Origin: Opitutales bacterium
GTDB taxonomy: Bacteria > Verrucomicrobiota > Verrucomicrobiia > Opitutales > Oceanipulchritudinaceae
Assembly (NCBI GenBank): GCA_007134215.1
Contig: SLLG01000058.1
Span: 1 to 53,629 of the forward strand
Length of the DNA stretch: 53,629 nucleotides
Direction of reading: 5' to 3'
The stretch's first letter is position 1; each line of letters opens with the position of its first letter. Both the position numbers and the translations under genes were made by a program. The notes below the pieces were generated by a model. That model searched no databases. It was not told where the DNA came from and was given only the letters and a program-made list of their open reading frames with translations. Positions 26,862 through 35,626 of the stretch are shown here, one piece after another.

Positions 26862-28082
26862 ATGAATCCAAGACGAGTCGTTATCACCGGGGCGGGTGTC
26901 GTTTCCTGCCTTGGCAATTCCAGGGAGGCGGTCCTCGATTCGCTGCGCAACACCCGCTCGGGCATCACCCGCAATGATGAATACGTCGAGCGCGGCCTTC
27001 GCAGCCAGGTGGCAGGCAGTGTGCGCGACCGCGACGCCCTCATCCAGTCGATCGACCGGAAGCTCGCCCGTTTTATGGGCGACGCCGCCATGTGGGCCTA
27101 TGTGTCCATGCGCGAGGCAATCGAACAAAGCGGCCTGTGCGAGGAAGATATCTCGAATCCGCGCACAGGAATCATCGCGGGCAGCGGCGGCGGGTCGCCC
27201 CTCAATCAACGCGAGGGCATCGATCTTCTCCGCGAAAAAGGGATCCGGCGCGTCGGTGCCTTCCGCGTGCCGCGCATCATGTCGAGCACGGTCGCGGCCA
27301 ACCTCGCCACCGCCTACCACATCAAGGGCCTCAACTACACTGTGACGAGCGCCTGCTCCACAAGCACGCACTGCATCGGCGCGGCCTACGAGCAGATTGC
27401 ATGGGGCAAGCAGGACGTCATCTTCGCCGGCGGCGGCGAGGAGGAAACGACCGAGCTGACCCTCTTTTTCGACGCCATGGGCGCGCTCTCCAGTGCCTAC
27501 AACGACACCCCGGCGACGGCGAGCCGACCCTTCGACGCCAGCCGCGACGGTTTTGTCGCGGGCGGTGGCGGCGGCATGGTCGTTCTCGAGGAATATGAAC
27601 GCGCCAAGGCGCGCGGTGCGGACATCCTCGCCGAGATCGTGGGCTACGGGGCCAATTCCGACGGCGCCGACATGGTCGCGCCGAGCGGCGAGGGCGCGGT
27701 GCGCTGCATGCGTATGGCCGTGGAGACGGTCGACACTCCCGTCGACTACGTGAACGCGCACGGCACGAGCACGCCCGCCGGTGACATTGTCGAACTCAAA
27801 GCCCTGCGCGAAGTTTTCGGACAGGACGTGCCGCCGGTCTCCTCCACAAAGTCACTCACTGGACACAGTCTCGGCGCGACCGGCGTGCAGGAAGTCATCT
27901 ACTGCCTCCTCATGATGAATTACGGGTTTCTCGCCGCCAGCGCGCACATCGAGCAAATCGACCCGGCGGCGGAGGGCTTTCCCATCGTCCGTGAGGTGCG
28001 GGAGGCGGCTCCGCGCACGGTCCTCACCAACAATTTCGGTTTCGGCGGCACCAACGCCTCGCTCGTCCTGCGCACTGTCTGA
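26862..28082 (+). CDS. fabB: 3-oxoacyl-ACP synthase I
   Basis: This condensing enzyme elongates cis-3-decenoyl-ACP in unsaturated fatty acid synthesis. The 406-residue product has the nucleophile Cys165 in [12 protein letters not shown], the active-site His in [11 protein letters not shown], and Lys and His in [14 protein letters not shown]. The C-terminal [14 protein letters not shown] is also present. The TSACSTS context and length fit KAS I rather than KAS II, consistent with its position after fabA. Its stop overlaps the start of the next small gene (TGATG). Confidence 0.96.
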   Translation: MNPRRVVITGAGVVSCLGNSREAVLDSLRNTRSGITRNDEYVERGLRSQVAGSVRDRDALIQSIDRKLARFMGDAAMWAYVSMREAIEQSGLCEEDISNPRTGIIAGSGGGSPLNQREGIDLLREKGIRRVGAFRVPRIMSSTVAANLATAYHIKGLNYTVTSACSTSTHCIGAAYEQIAWGKQDVIFAGGGEEETTELTLFFDAMGALSSAYNDTPATASRPFDASRDGFVAGGGGGMVVLEEYERAKARGADILAEIVGYGANSDGADMVAPSGEGAVRCMRMAVETVDTPVDYVNAHGTSTPAGDIVELKALREVFGQDVPPVSSTKSLTGHSLGATGVQEVIYCLLMMNYGFLAASAHIEQIDPAAEGFPIVREVREAAPRTVLTNNFGFGGTNASLVLRTV

Positions 28083-28402
28083 TGGCGACGCGCAGCTACG
28101 CCCTGCCGCTCTATTCGCTGGTCGACAAAGCCAAGGTCGATCCTCGCAGCCCGCAGCTACAGGAACTCGCCGAGCGCCTCGGCGGCTACCTCGCCGCCAA
28201 TCTCGGTATCGATACGCTCCATGCCCGCGTCGAGTTCGCGAATAACGAACCGATGCTCGTGCTCCACGGCGTGGAGACCGACGCGCTGCCACGGCTCTTC
28301 GCCCTCGCCGACGTGCAGCGCACGCAATTGCACGAATACAGCCGCGACGGCGAAGACCAGTTCACGCTCCGCCCCTTGGCCGTAAAGCCCCGGGGCGACT
28401 GA
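28082..28402 (+). CDS. Small protein coupled to fabB, unknown function
   Basis: The 106-residue product begins [20 protein letters not shown] and has no signal peptide, membrane segment or Cys. It looks like a soluble alpha/beta protein. ATG overlaps the fabB stop by one base, so translation is probably coupled, which supports it as a real gene. I do not recognise a family. The position suggests a role near fatty acid synthesis, but nothing in the sequence proves it. Confidence 0.65.
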   Translation: MATRSYALPLYSLVDKAKVDPRSPQLQELAERLGGYLAANLGIDTLHARVEFANNEPMLVLHGVETDALPRLFALADVQRTQLHEYSRDGEDQFTLRPLAVKPRGD

Positions 28403-28523
28403 GCGGCGGCGGCATTGCCGTCGCGCCGTCCCGTTTCGGGGCGAGCGTCCGCGCTGCTCCGCGCGCTTTCCGGACCTGCGCTGGAGGCACCCGCTGGAAG
28501 GTTGAGCGGTTTTCCGACCCGTC

Positions 28524-29162
28524 CTACGCCGCACCCGCGAGCGCGACGGCTTCGCGGGTGAGGCGGGCGATGGCTTTGAAGTCGCCCGCCGCGACGAGTT
28601 TGGCGTCGACGAACCAGCTGCCGCCGATGGCGGCGACGGAGGGCAGGGCGAGGTAATCGGGCGCGAGTTTGGCATTGATCCCGCCGGTGGGGACGAAGCG
28701 AACGCCGGTGTGGGCAAAGGGTCCGGCGAGGGCCTTGACCATAGCTGCGCCGCCCGCCGACTCGGCGGGGAAGAATTTGAGCAGGTCGCACCCGAGGTCG
28801 AGCGCGCGCATGACTTCGGTCGGGGTGATGACGCCGGGAAGAATCGGCAGCCCGCGTTCGAGCGCCCGTTCGATAACCGTGGCGTTGGTCCCCGGCGAGA
28901 CGGCGAAGCCCGCGCCCGCGTCGCACGCCGCTTCGAGGTTGTCGGTGTCGATGACGGTGCCCGCCCCGACGATCAGTTCGGGATACGCCGAACGCAGCTT
29001 GCGGATGGCGTCGAGGGCGCAGTCCGTGCGCAGCGTTACTTCGATGATGGGGAGCCCTCCCTCAAGGAGCGCTTCAGCGAGCGGGGCGGCGTCGTCGAGT
29101 CGCTTGATGACGGCTACGGGCACGACGCGGTGTTTCAATGCGGAGTCGATATTTGGCTTCAT
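28524..29162 (-). CDS. eda: 2-dehydro-3-deoxy-phosphogluconate (KDPG) aldolase
   Basis: It cleaves KDPG to pyruvate and glyceraldehyde-3-phosphate, the last step of uronate and Entner-Doudoroff catabolism. The 212-residue TIM barrel has Glu41 in PIIEVTLRT, the Schiff-base Lys129 in CDLLKFFPAE, the phosphate-binding PTGGIN near residue 160 and GGSWFVD. It is divergent from the XRE-cupin regulator across 74 AT-rich bases. The uronate genes lie on the other side, so one regulator probably serves both directions. No KDG kinase is seen nearby. Confidence 0.95.
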   Translation of the reverse strand: MKPNIDSALKHRVVPVAVIKRLDDAAPLAEALLEGGLPIIEVTLRTDCALDAIRKLRSAYPELIVGAGTVIDTDNLEAACDAGAGFAVSPGTNATVIERALERGLPILPGVITPTEVMRALDLGCDLLKFFPAESAGGAAMVKALAGPFAHTGVRFVPTGGINAKLAPDYLALPSVAAIGGSWFVDAKLVAAGDFKAIARLTREAVALAGAA

Positions 29163-29236
29163 AATCTTCCTTTGAGTTAAAAAATCATTGTTTTCTTATT
29201 GCAAGCGAAAGTTTTTTGTGCCCTTGTGTTATTGAA
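29163..29236. promoter_or_regulatory. Divergent promoter region of eda and the XRE-cupin regulator
   Basis: This 74-base AT-rich gap separates two divergent starts and must contain both promoters. It holds related short stretches (ATTGTTTTCTTATTG and TTGTGTTATTGAAA) that could be half-sites for the regulator. No perfect palindrome is seen. Confidence 0.4.
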
Positions 29237-29824
29237 ATGACTTTGGCCGCGCCAACAGAGACCACGACCGGGGGTCGGCTTTTCGACTTCCGCATCCTCC
29301 GCAGCCTGCGCAAAACGGCGGGGCTGACGATCGACGCGGTGTCGGCGCAGTCGGGCGTTTCGCCGGCTGTGATCTCGAAGCTGGAGCGCAACCAGACGAC
29401 GGCGGAACTGGAAACGCTCTACCGGCTCGCGCGCGTCTTCCAAATGAGCGCGACCGACATGCTCTCCCTCGCCGAAAGCCCTTTTGCGCAGCAGGCGGGG
29501 GAGCGCCTCTACGAGCGGGAAGGATTCCGCTTCCGCCACGTGCGCTACGCCAACATGGCGTGCTTTCATGTGGAGGCGCGGGCGGGCGCGCGCGTCTCGA
29601 ACCCGGAAATCCACCGCGACGACCATGAATTTTGCTGGGTGCTCGACGGGCGCGTGCGCATTTCGCTGCCGGCCGAGAGCATCGAGCTGGGCGGGGGCGA
29701 GTCGGCGCAGTTCGACGCCGTCCTCGAACACACCTACGAGGCGCTGGAAGACAGCCGCCTCATCCTTGTCCACACCCGCAAGAACCAACGATACGGAAGC
29801 AACAGAAACCATGCAGATCGATAA
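29237..29824 (+). CDS. XRE-family transcriptional regulator with cupin sensor domain
   Basis: The 195-residue product has an N-terminal helix-turn-helix at about residues 14-70 (LRKTAGLTIDAVSAQSGVSP, then AVISKLERNQTTAELETLYR). A C-terminal cupin follows at about 100-185 with HRDDHEFCWVLDGRV and a late LEHTYEAL. Such proteins sense small metabolites through the cupin and control neighbouring catabolic genes. It sits between eda and the GH88-like operon and overlaps the hydrolase gene by 14 bases, so it is probably their local regulator and autoregulated. An upstream in-frame TTG (29216) is less likely than ATG 29237. Confidence 0.92.
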   Translation: MTLAAPTETTTGGRLFDFRILRSLRKTAGLTIDAVSAQSGVSPAVISKLERNQTTAELETLYRLARVFQMSATDMLSLAESPFAQQAGERLYEREGFRFRHVRYANMACFHVEARAGARVSNPEIHRDDHEFCWVLDGRVRISLPAESIELGGGESAQFDAVLEHTYEALEDSRLILVHTRKNQRYGSNRNHADR

Positions 29825-31196
29825 CACACTCACGCTGGAAGACCTCCGCCCCGCCCTCGAGCGTTTCTGGGCGGTGTCCGGGCAGAAGATCAACGCCATC
29901 GAGGCGGAATACGACGTCTCCAAGGGCTCACCCGTTTTCACATGGGCGGGCAAATACACCACCCGCGGTTGGACGGAGTGGACGCAGGGCTTCCAGTACG
30001 GCTCCGCGCTGCTCCAGTTCGACGCCACGGGCGAGCGGGAATTCCTCGACACCGGGCGGCGCGGCACGGTGGAGAAGATGGCTTCGCATGTGAGCCACTT
30101 CGGTGTGCACGACCACGGATTCAACAACCTGTCCACCTACGGAAACCTGCTGCGCCTCATGCGCGAAGGCAAGATCGATGACAACCCGTGGGAGCGCGAA
30201 TTCCACGAACTGGCTATCAAGATCTCCGCCGCCGTGCAGGCGCGCCGCTGGACGCCGACCGCCGACGGGGGCGGCTTCATCTACTCCTTCAACGGCCCGC
30301 ACTCGCTCTTTGTCGACACCATCCGCAGTTGCCGCATCCTCGGGGTGGGGCACCGCCTCGGGCACTCCGTCATGACGGACAACGACCGCTCCGTAAGCCT
30401 CCTCGGGCGTCTCGTGCAGCACGCCTTCGCGACCGCGCGCTACAACATCTACTACGGCGAGGGACGCGACAGCTATGACGAATGGGGCCGCGCCGCGCAC
30501 GAGTGCGTCTTCAACACCAACGACGGGCAGTTCCGCTGCCCCAACGCGCAACAGGGCTTCAGCGGCTTCACGACATGGACCCGCGGCCTCGCGTGGGCGA
30601 TGGTCGGTTTCCCCGAGGAACTGGAGTTTTTCCGCACCTTGCCGGACGAAGAGCTGGAGCCGTTCGGTGGACGGGAGGCGGTCGAAGCGGTCTTTCTCAA
30701 GGCGGCCCGGGCCACCTGCGACTGGTTTATCGCCAATACCGCGTCGGACGGCATTCCGTATTGGGACGGCGGCGCGCCGGACCTGCACAAGCTCGGCGAC
30801 TACCGGGAGCGCCCGGCCGATCCCTACAACGATTTCGAGCCCGTCGACAGCTCGGCGGCGGCCATCGGCGCGCAGGGACTCCTGCGCCTCGGGCTCTACC
30901 TTGGGCGCGACACCGAGGACGGCAAGCGCTACTTCCAGGCCGGCCTCACGTCGCTCAAGGCCCTTCTCTCCGAGCCCTACCTCTCGGAGGATCCGGCGCA
31001 CCACGGCCTCACGCTGCACAGCATCTACCACCGCCCGAACGGCTGGGACTACATCCCCGAGGGGCGCAAGCAGCCGTGCGGCGAGTCGAGCATGTGGGGC
31101 GACTACCACGCGCGCGAGCTGGCCCTCACGGCATGGCGCATCCTCAAGGACGAGTCGGTCTACACGTTCTTCGCCTGCCTGCCGGGAGAGTCCTGA
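29811..31196 (+). CDS. GH88-like unsaturated glucuronyl hydrolase (cytoplasmic)
   Basis: The 461-residue product has no signal peptide. It is Trp-rich and looks like an (alpha/alpha)6 barrel: YTTRGWTEWTQGFQYGSALL near residues 49-68, HDHGFNNLSTYG near 100, VDSSAAAIGAQGLLRLGLYL near 345 and CGESSMWGDYHARELAL near 425. These features and the DHGF aspartate resemble GH88/GH105 hydrolases, which release 4,5-unsaturated uronic acid from oligosaccharides made by polysaccharide lyases. The neighbouring KDPG aldolase and isomerase/oxidoreductase genes fit this role. The exact substrate is unknown. Confidence 0.75.
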   Translation: MQIDNTLTLEDLRPALERFWAVSGQKINAIEAEYDVSKGSPVFTWAGKYTTRGWTEWTQGFQYGSALLQFDATGEREFLDTGRRGTVEKMASHVSHFGVHDHGFNNLSTYGNLLRLMREGKIDDNPWEREFHELAIKISAAVQARRWTPTADGGGFIYSFNGPHSLFVDTIRSCRILGVGHRLGHSVMTDNDRSVSLLGRLVQHAFATARYNIYYGEGRDSYDEWGRAAHECVFNTNDGQFRCPNAQQGFSGFTTWTRGLAWAMVGFPEELEFFRTLPDEELEPFGGREAVEAVFLKAARATCDWFIANTASDGIPYWDGGAPDLHKLGDYRERPADPYNDFEPVDSSAAAIGAQGLLRLGLYLGRDTEDGKRYFQAGLTSLKALLSEPYLSEDPAHHGLTLHSIYHRPNGWDYIPEGRKQPCGESSMWGDYHARELALTAWRILKDESVYTFFACLPGES

Positions 31197-32026
31197 TGAG
31201 CGCCCGCGACATCGATCTCTCGCGTGTGGCCGTCCACACGATCACGACCAAACCGTGGTCCATCGAAACGGCCGTCGAACGCTACGCGGCCAAGGGCTTC
31301 GGCGGCATCACCGTGTGGCGCGACACCCTCGAAGGACGCGAGTTGCCCGCCGTGCGCAAGCGCATCGCCGACGCCGGACTGGCTTCCGTGGCGCTCGTGC
31401 GGGGCGGCTTCTTCTGCCACGCCGATGAGGCCGCGCGCGAGAAGAGCGACGCCGACAACCGCAAAGCCATCGACGAGGCGGCGGGCATCGGCGCGTCCAT
31501 GGTTGTCCTCGTCTGTGGCGCCCTCACCACCCAGCCCCTCGAGCGCAGCCGCGAGCAGATCCGCGAAGGGATCGAACGCGCCCTGCCGCACGCCGAGAAG
31601 CAGGGCGTGAAGCTTGCCATCGAACCCCTCCACCCGATGTACGCGGACGACCGGTCGGCGGTGAACACGCTGCGTCAGGCAAACGACCTCTGCGCCTACT
31701 TCCGCTCCCCGTATGTCGGCGTGGCCGTCGATGTCTACCATCTCTGGTGGGATCCCGACCTCGAGGCCGAGGTCGCGCGCTGCGGCGAAAACGGCTGGCT
31801 CCACGCCTTCCACGTCTGCGACTGGCGCACCCCCACGCGGGATCTCCTGCTCGACCGCGGCCTCATGGGCGAGGGCTGCATCCCGGTCCGTAAAATCCGC
31901 TCATGGGTGGAAAAAGCGGGCTTCGACGGCTACAACGAGGTTGAGATCTTTTCCAAGGAAGCATGGGAAGGCGACCAGGACGAGTGGCTCGACCGCATCG
32001 CCCGCGCCTCGCTGGAGCACGTGTGA
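31196..32026 (+). CDS. Sugar phosphate isomerase/epimerase-like TIM barrel protein
   Basis: The 276-residue protein has the xylose-isomerase-like TIM barrel pattern. KLAIEPLHP carries a metal-ligand Glu, VAVDVYHLWWDP provides Asp/His, AFHVCDWR follows, and the late NEVEIFS carries a Glu. These are the usual positions of the divalent metal site in the IolE/IolI/hydroxypyruvate-isomerase superfamily. Its ATG overlaps the upstream hydrolase stop (TGATG), so the genes are coupled. It probably isomerises the sugar acid released by the hydrolase. Confidence 0.88.
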   Translation: MSARDIDLSRVAVHTITTKPWSIETAVERYAAKGFGGITVWRDTLEGRELPAVRKRIADAGLASVALVRGGFFCHADEAAREKSDADNRKAIDEAAGIGASMVVLVCGALTTQPLERSREQIREGIERALPHAEKQGVKLAIEPLHPMYADDRSAVNTLRQANDLCAYFRSPYVGVAVDVYHLWWDPDLEAEVARCGENGWLHAFHVCDWRTPTRDLLLDRGLMGEGCIPVRKIRSWVEKAGFDGYNEVEIFSKEAWEGDQDEWLDRIARASLEHV

Positions 32027-32095
32027 GGTCCGGCTGCGGCCACATCTACAACTGAATTTTCACGACAAACAAAACATTATATTCTGAATACGACT

Positions 32096-33241
32096 ATGAA
32101 AGAACACCGAGTTGGCATTATCATGAACGGCGTCACCGGACGCATGGGCAAAAACCAGCACCTTCTCCGCTCCATCCTCGCCATCCGCGAGCAGGGCGGG
32201 GTGCGCGTCGCCGAGAGCGAGACGATCATGCCCGATCCCATCCTCGTCGGGCGCAATCCCGACAAGCTCAAGGAGCTGTGCAAGCTCACCGGCCTTGAAA
32301 AGTGGTCGACCGACCTCGACAAGTGTCTCGCCGACGACAGCTACACTGTCTACTTCGACGCGCAGACGACCGGACGCCGCTCCGGCGCGGTAAAGAAGGC
32401 CGCTGCCGCGGGCAAGCACGTCTATTGCGAAAAGCCCACAGCCACCGACACCGCCACGGCCCTCTCCATCGCCGAAGCCTGTGAAAAGGCGGGCATCAAA
32501 AACGGTGTCGTGCAGGACAAGCTCTGGCTGCCCGGACTGCGCAAGCTCCAGCGCCTCAAGGAGCAGGGCTTCTTCGGCAAAATCCTCAGCGTGCGCGGGG
32601 AATTCGGCTACTGGGTCTTCGAGGGCTCCAGCGTGCCCGCGCAGCGCCCGAGCTGGAACTACCGCAAGGAAGACGACGGGGGGATCATCGTCGACATGCT
32701 CTGCCACTGGCGCTACGTCCTCGACAACCTCTTCGGCGAGGTGAAGGCCGTCAGCTGCCTCGGCGCGACGCACATTCCCGAGCGCATCGACGAGCAGGGC
32801 AAGCCCTACAAGTGCACCGCCGACGATGCCGCCTACGCTACCTTCGAGCTGGAGGGCGGAGTCATCGCGCACTTCAACAGCAGCTGGGTCACCCGTGTGC
32901 GCCGCGACGACCTCCTCACCGTGCAGGTCGACGGCACGCACGGCAGCGCTGTCGCCACTCTCCGCGGTTGCCGCGTGCAGCACTACGGCTCCACGCCCAA
33001 GCCCACCTGGAACCCCGACATTGAGCAGCCGATCAACTTCTTCGAAGGCTGGCAGGAAGTGCCCGACCAAGAGGACTACGACAACGCCTTCAAAGTGCAG
33101 TGGGAACTTTTCCTCCGCCATATCGTTCTCGACGAGCCCTTCCCGTGGACCGTCCGCGAGGGGGCCAAGGGCGTGCAACTCGCCGAACTCGGCCTCAAGA
33201 GCTGGGAGGAAAAGCGCTGGCTCGACGTCCCCGCCCTCTGA
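32096..33241 (+). CDS. Gfo/Idh/MocA-family NAD(P)-dependent oxidoreductase
   Basis: The 381-residue protein has an N-terminal Rossmann domain (VGIIMNGVTGRMG; the glycines are spaced loosely). The family EKP motif is seen as HVYCEKPTA near residue 126, and the C-terminal domain has DDGGIIVDMLCHW with the catalytic-region His. The family oxidises or reduces sugars, inositols and sugar acids. It follows the isomerase after 69 bases that hold a possible promoter (TATATT near the start), and precedes the SDR. It probably acts in the same catabolic route. Confidence 0.92.
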   Translation: MKEHRVGIIMNGVTGRMGKNQHLLRSILAIREQGGVRVAESETIMPDPILVGRNPDKLKELCKLTGLEKWSTDLDKCLADDSYTVYFDAQTTGRRSGAVKKAAAAGKHVYCEKPTATDTATALSIAEACEKAGIKNGVVQDKLWLPGLRKLQRLKEQGFFGKILSVRGEFGYWVFEGSSVPAQRPSWNYRKEDDGGIIVDMLCHWRYVLDNLFGEVKAVSCLGATHIPERIDEQGKPYKCTADDAAYATFELEGGVIAHFNSSWVTRVRRDDLLTVQVDGTHGSAVATLRGCRVQHYGSTPKPTWNPDIEQPINFFEGWQEVPDQEDYDNAFKVQWELFLRHIVLDEPFPWTVREGAKGVQLAELGLKSWEEKRWLDVPAL

Positions 33242-33392
33242 GCCAGTCAGCGTGGAAGCGGCGTCCCGCCGCTCTTTGCGCCGCCGGTCAAGCGGCAGGA
33301 TGCCGCTTCCGCTTCCGGCGGAAGTTCTCCAGTGATGTTGTCGCTGCGAGATTGTTTGTAAGCCTGAAAATCAAGAGAGAAAAAGAACCGCT

Positions 33393-34166
33393 ATGAAGAA
33401 ACCAGTCGCTTTGATCACGGGAGGCACCCGCGGCATCGGCCTCGGCATTGCCCGTGCACTTGCCAAGGATGGGTGCGACCTCGCCCTCAACGGCATGCGC
33501 CCGGAGGCGTCCGTTGCGGAAGTCCTCGCCGAATTCCGCTCGGCGGGAACCGATGTCGTCTATTGCCGCGGCAACCTCGGCGACGCCGCCGACCGCGCGT
33601 CCATGCTCGAAGCCGTGCGCGGTCACTTCGGACGGCTCAACTGGCTCGTCAACAACGCCGGCGTCGCCCCGAAGCAGCGCCTCGACCTCCTCGAAACCAC
33701 CGAGGAGAGCTTCGAACACGTCGTCGGCACCAACCTGCAGGGGGCCTTCTTTCTCAGCCAGTCCGCCGCGCGCTGGCTCGTGGAGCAGAAGAAGGAAGAC
33801 GCCGCCTTCGCGGGCGGCATCGTCAACATCTCCTCCATTTCGGCGACGGTTGTCTCCGTCAACCGCGGCGAATACTGTATCGCCAAAGCCGGCCTGAGCA
33901 TGGTCACCCAGCTCTTCGCCGCCCGCCTCGGTGAATACGGGCTTCCCGTCTACGAGATCCGTCCCGGCGTCACCCGCACCGACATGACCGCCGGCGTCAC
34001 CGAAAAATACGACAAGCTCATCGCCGACGGCCTTTGCGTCACCCCCCGCTGGGGCGAGCCCGACGACACCGGCAAGGCCGTCGCCGCCTTCGTCCGCGGC
34101 GACTTCCCTTACTCCACCGGCCAGGTCATCATGACCGACGGCGGCCTCACCATCCCGCGCCTGTAG
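33393..34166 (+). CDS. Short-chain dehydrogenase/reductase
   Basis: The 257-residue product has the classical SDR motifs: TGGTRGIG near residues 9-16, NNAG near 88-91, catalytic Ser in NISSIS, YxxxK as EYCIAKAG, and the C-terminal TGQVIMTDGG. It uses NAD(P)H on a hydroxyl/keto group. In a uronate cluster it could serve as a KduD-like 2-deoxy-D-gluconate dehydrogenase or act on a related sugar acid. It is the last gene of the island. A purine-rich stretch (AGAGAGAAAAAG) lies before the ATG. Confidence 0.93.
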   Translation: MKKPVALITGGTRGIGLGIARALAKDGCDLALNGMRPEASVAEVLAEFRSAGTDVVYCRGNLGDAADRASMLEAVRGHFGRLNWLVNNAGVAPKQRLDLLETTEESFEHVVGTNLQGAFFLSQSAARWLVEQKKEDAAFAGGIVNISSISATVVSVNRGEYCIAKAGLSMVTQLFAARLGEYGLPVYEIRPGVTRTDMTAGVTEKYDKLIADGLCVTPRWGEPDDTGKAVAAFVRGDFPYSTGQVIMTDGGLTIPRL

Positions 34167-34364
34167 GGGAGGTTCACTCCTCGGGATTTGTCCGTGTTTC
34201 GGTTGGCCGGGGTCGACGCCGCGGAACGGAGACCGTCTTGCCCGGTGGTTGTGCGTGGAGAGCGCAACTCCGCTCTGTGCGTTACCCGCATTTTCGCCCT
34301 CGCGCAAAGCGGACCATGCTTCGGTGATGACGCGCAGTTTCTGTATTTGCCGCCACAGGCGGTC

Positions 34365-34573
34365 CCCGGTCCTGCAGCGAAGGTGTTGCGCAGACTCCCG
34401 GCAAAGCCCCGACGGGGCTACGCAACACAGCGAAGGGTTGGGCGAAGAATGAGGCCTACCCCTGGAACCTCCGGCGGTTTCCCGGTCCTACACCGAAGGT
34501 GTTGCGCAGACTGCCTGCGACCACCGTCCGCCGTTGCGGAAGCCACCGTGCGCAACGCCTTCGGCGTAGGTTG
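34365..34573. repeat. Direct and inverted intergenic repeats around an ACCGAAGGTGTTGCGCAGAC-type core
   Basis: Copy 1 (34365-34396) and copy 2 (34481-34512) are 32 bases each with two mismatches, starting 116 bases apart. A diverged inverted copy (34544-34573) reads, when reversed, TACGCCGAAGGCGTTGCGCA. This is the kind of mobile intergenic repeat often mobilised by Y1/RAYT transposases. Confidence 0.7.
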
Positions 34574-34764
34574 GAATGAACGACAATATTCCAGGGTAGG
34601 CCTCGCGGCCAACGCAAGGAATTGTTGCGGAATCCCTTCGGGATAAAATGTGGGCAAAGCTCAGACTCCGCTTGCGCCGGTTGCGGTGGAGGATGTGCGT
34701 GGAGTCGGAATGCCGGCGGCGCCGTTCCCACCGTGCGCGCCGGTTCCGTCCCACGCTCTGCCGG

Positions 34765-34819
34765 CGTAGCTTCGGTCGTCAGACCGTCGACTGCGGTTGG
34801 AAAGCGGCGGCACCGTTCC
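34765..34819 (+). repeat. Dispersed intergenic repeat, copy next to the recombinase remnant
   Basis: Begins CGTAGCTTCGGTCGTCAGAC and continues CGTCGACTGCGGTTGG, then GCGGCGGCACCG. It aligns with 22254-22309 over its whole length in the same orientation. Confidence 0.65.
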
Positions 34820-34837
34820 CCTCCGGGCGATCCCCCC

Positions 34838-35075
34838 CTACGCCACCGCGTCCAACGGGCGGGCGACCTGCTCGCGCCGGTCTTCCATCACGTGCCGGTA
34901 GATCATTGTCGTCTCCACATAGCCGTGGCCGGGGAAGTTCCTGCACCGTGCGAATGTTCACACCGTCCTCCGGCAAGTCGGTGGCGGAGCTGTGCCGCAG
35001 CGCATGCGAGTTCGCCCGCTTCGGCACCTTCCGCGACAGAGCTTTGCGGCGCCGGCGTGTATTCCCAAATACCAC
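34838..35075 (-). pseudogene. Remnant of a tyrosine recombinase (integron-integrase type), frameshifted and 5' truncated
   Basis: In one frame the minus strand encodes SHALRHSSATDLPEDGVNIR and TVQEL, matching the conserved catalytic HxLRHS and the patch around DIRTVQELLGH of integron and phage integrases. The match then jumps to another frame that reads GHGYVETTMIYRHVMEDRRE and ends RPLDAVA plus stop. The second frame includes the position of the catalytic tyrosine (MIYRHV). The jump occurs in a run of four G (34931-34934, plus strand), consistent with a one-base insertion. The 5' part with the earlier catalytic Arg is missing or unrecognisable. It is a dead fragment. Confidence 0.8.
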
Positions 35076-35207
35076 AGAATGATCACCTTGTGCGACGCCT
35101 TCAAGCCCTCCGCAAGGTCGTCCTCCGCGAAGCCACCCCGGCCAGCCGGGAAATGACACGGCGACCATAACATTTCTTAGGGTAGCCAATCATTCATCTC
35201 TTCAAGC

Positions 35208-35588
35208 GTGAATCGTCTTGGAAAATACCTGAGCAGGAAGGCGGTGTATAGGTTGTTCATTTCGGAAGCAGTTGTGGAGGAGGCGAGTCGCGGAGATGCG
35301 GAGGCGGCACGGAGAAGGCTGGAAGCCATCAGCGAGTTGGAAGAGCTTTCGATTGACGAACCTGTCCTCTCCCTCACTCGGGAAATTTTTGGCACTGGTT
35401 TGATTTCTGGAAAGGCATCGGCGGATGCCTTGCATATTGCAGTTGCGGCGAGGTATGGCGTCGACGATCTTGTCACTTGGAACTGCAAGCCTATCGCCAA
35501 TGCGGAGAAAAAGAAAGAGGTGCGGAAAAGAGGGAAGCTCGAAGCGGATGGATCCGGCTCCCTCGAAACCGAAGCATCCGTGAGGTAA
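35208..35588 (+). pseudogene. N-terminally truncated PIN-domain (VapC-like) protein
   Basis: Up to 126 residues can be read from a GTG. The middle and end match a PIN-domain toxin: FISEAVVEEASRGDAEAARR, then ASADALHIAVAARYGVDDLV and TWNCKPIANA, containing two of the acidic positions. The N-terminal ~45 residues, which carry the first catalytic Asp, are absent. The sequence starts near the second helix, and the C-terminus tails off into unrelated residues. No antitoxin is adjacent. It borders the recombinase remnant, so it is probably a decaying cassette, though a functional short variant cannot be excluded. Confidence 0.6.
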
Positions 35589-35626
35589 CCGGCCGGGCTG
35601 GAGGCGGGCGGCGCCGGTCCGGGCTC

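Larger units (their letters stand above)
34167..34837. other. Non-coding accessory stretch with repeats
   Basis: No gene is supported. The reading frames here are short and match nothing recognised. The region contains a pair of ~32-base direct repeats (34365-34396 and 34481-34512), an inverted relative at 34544-34573, and one copy of the dispersed repeat at 34765-34819. It lies between the uronate island and a decayed recombinase, so it is probably a degraded insertion or integron-like region. Confidence 0.55.
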
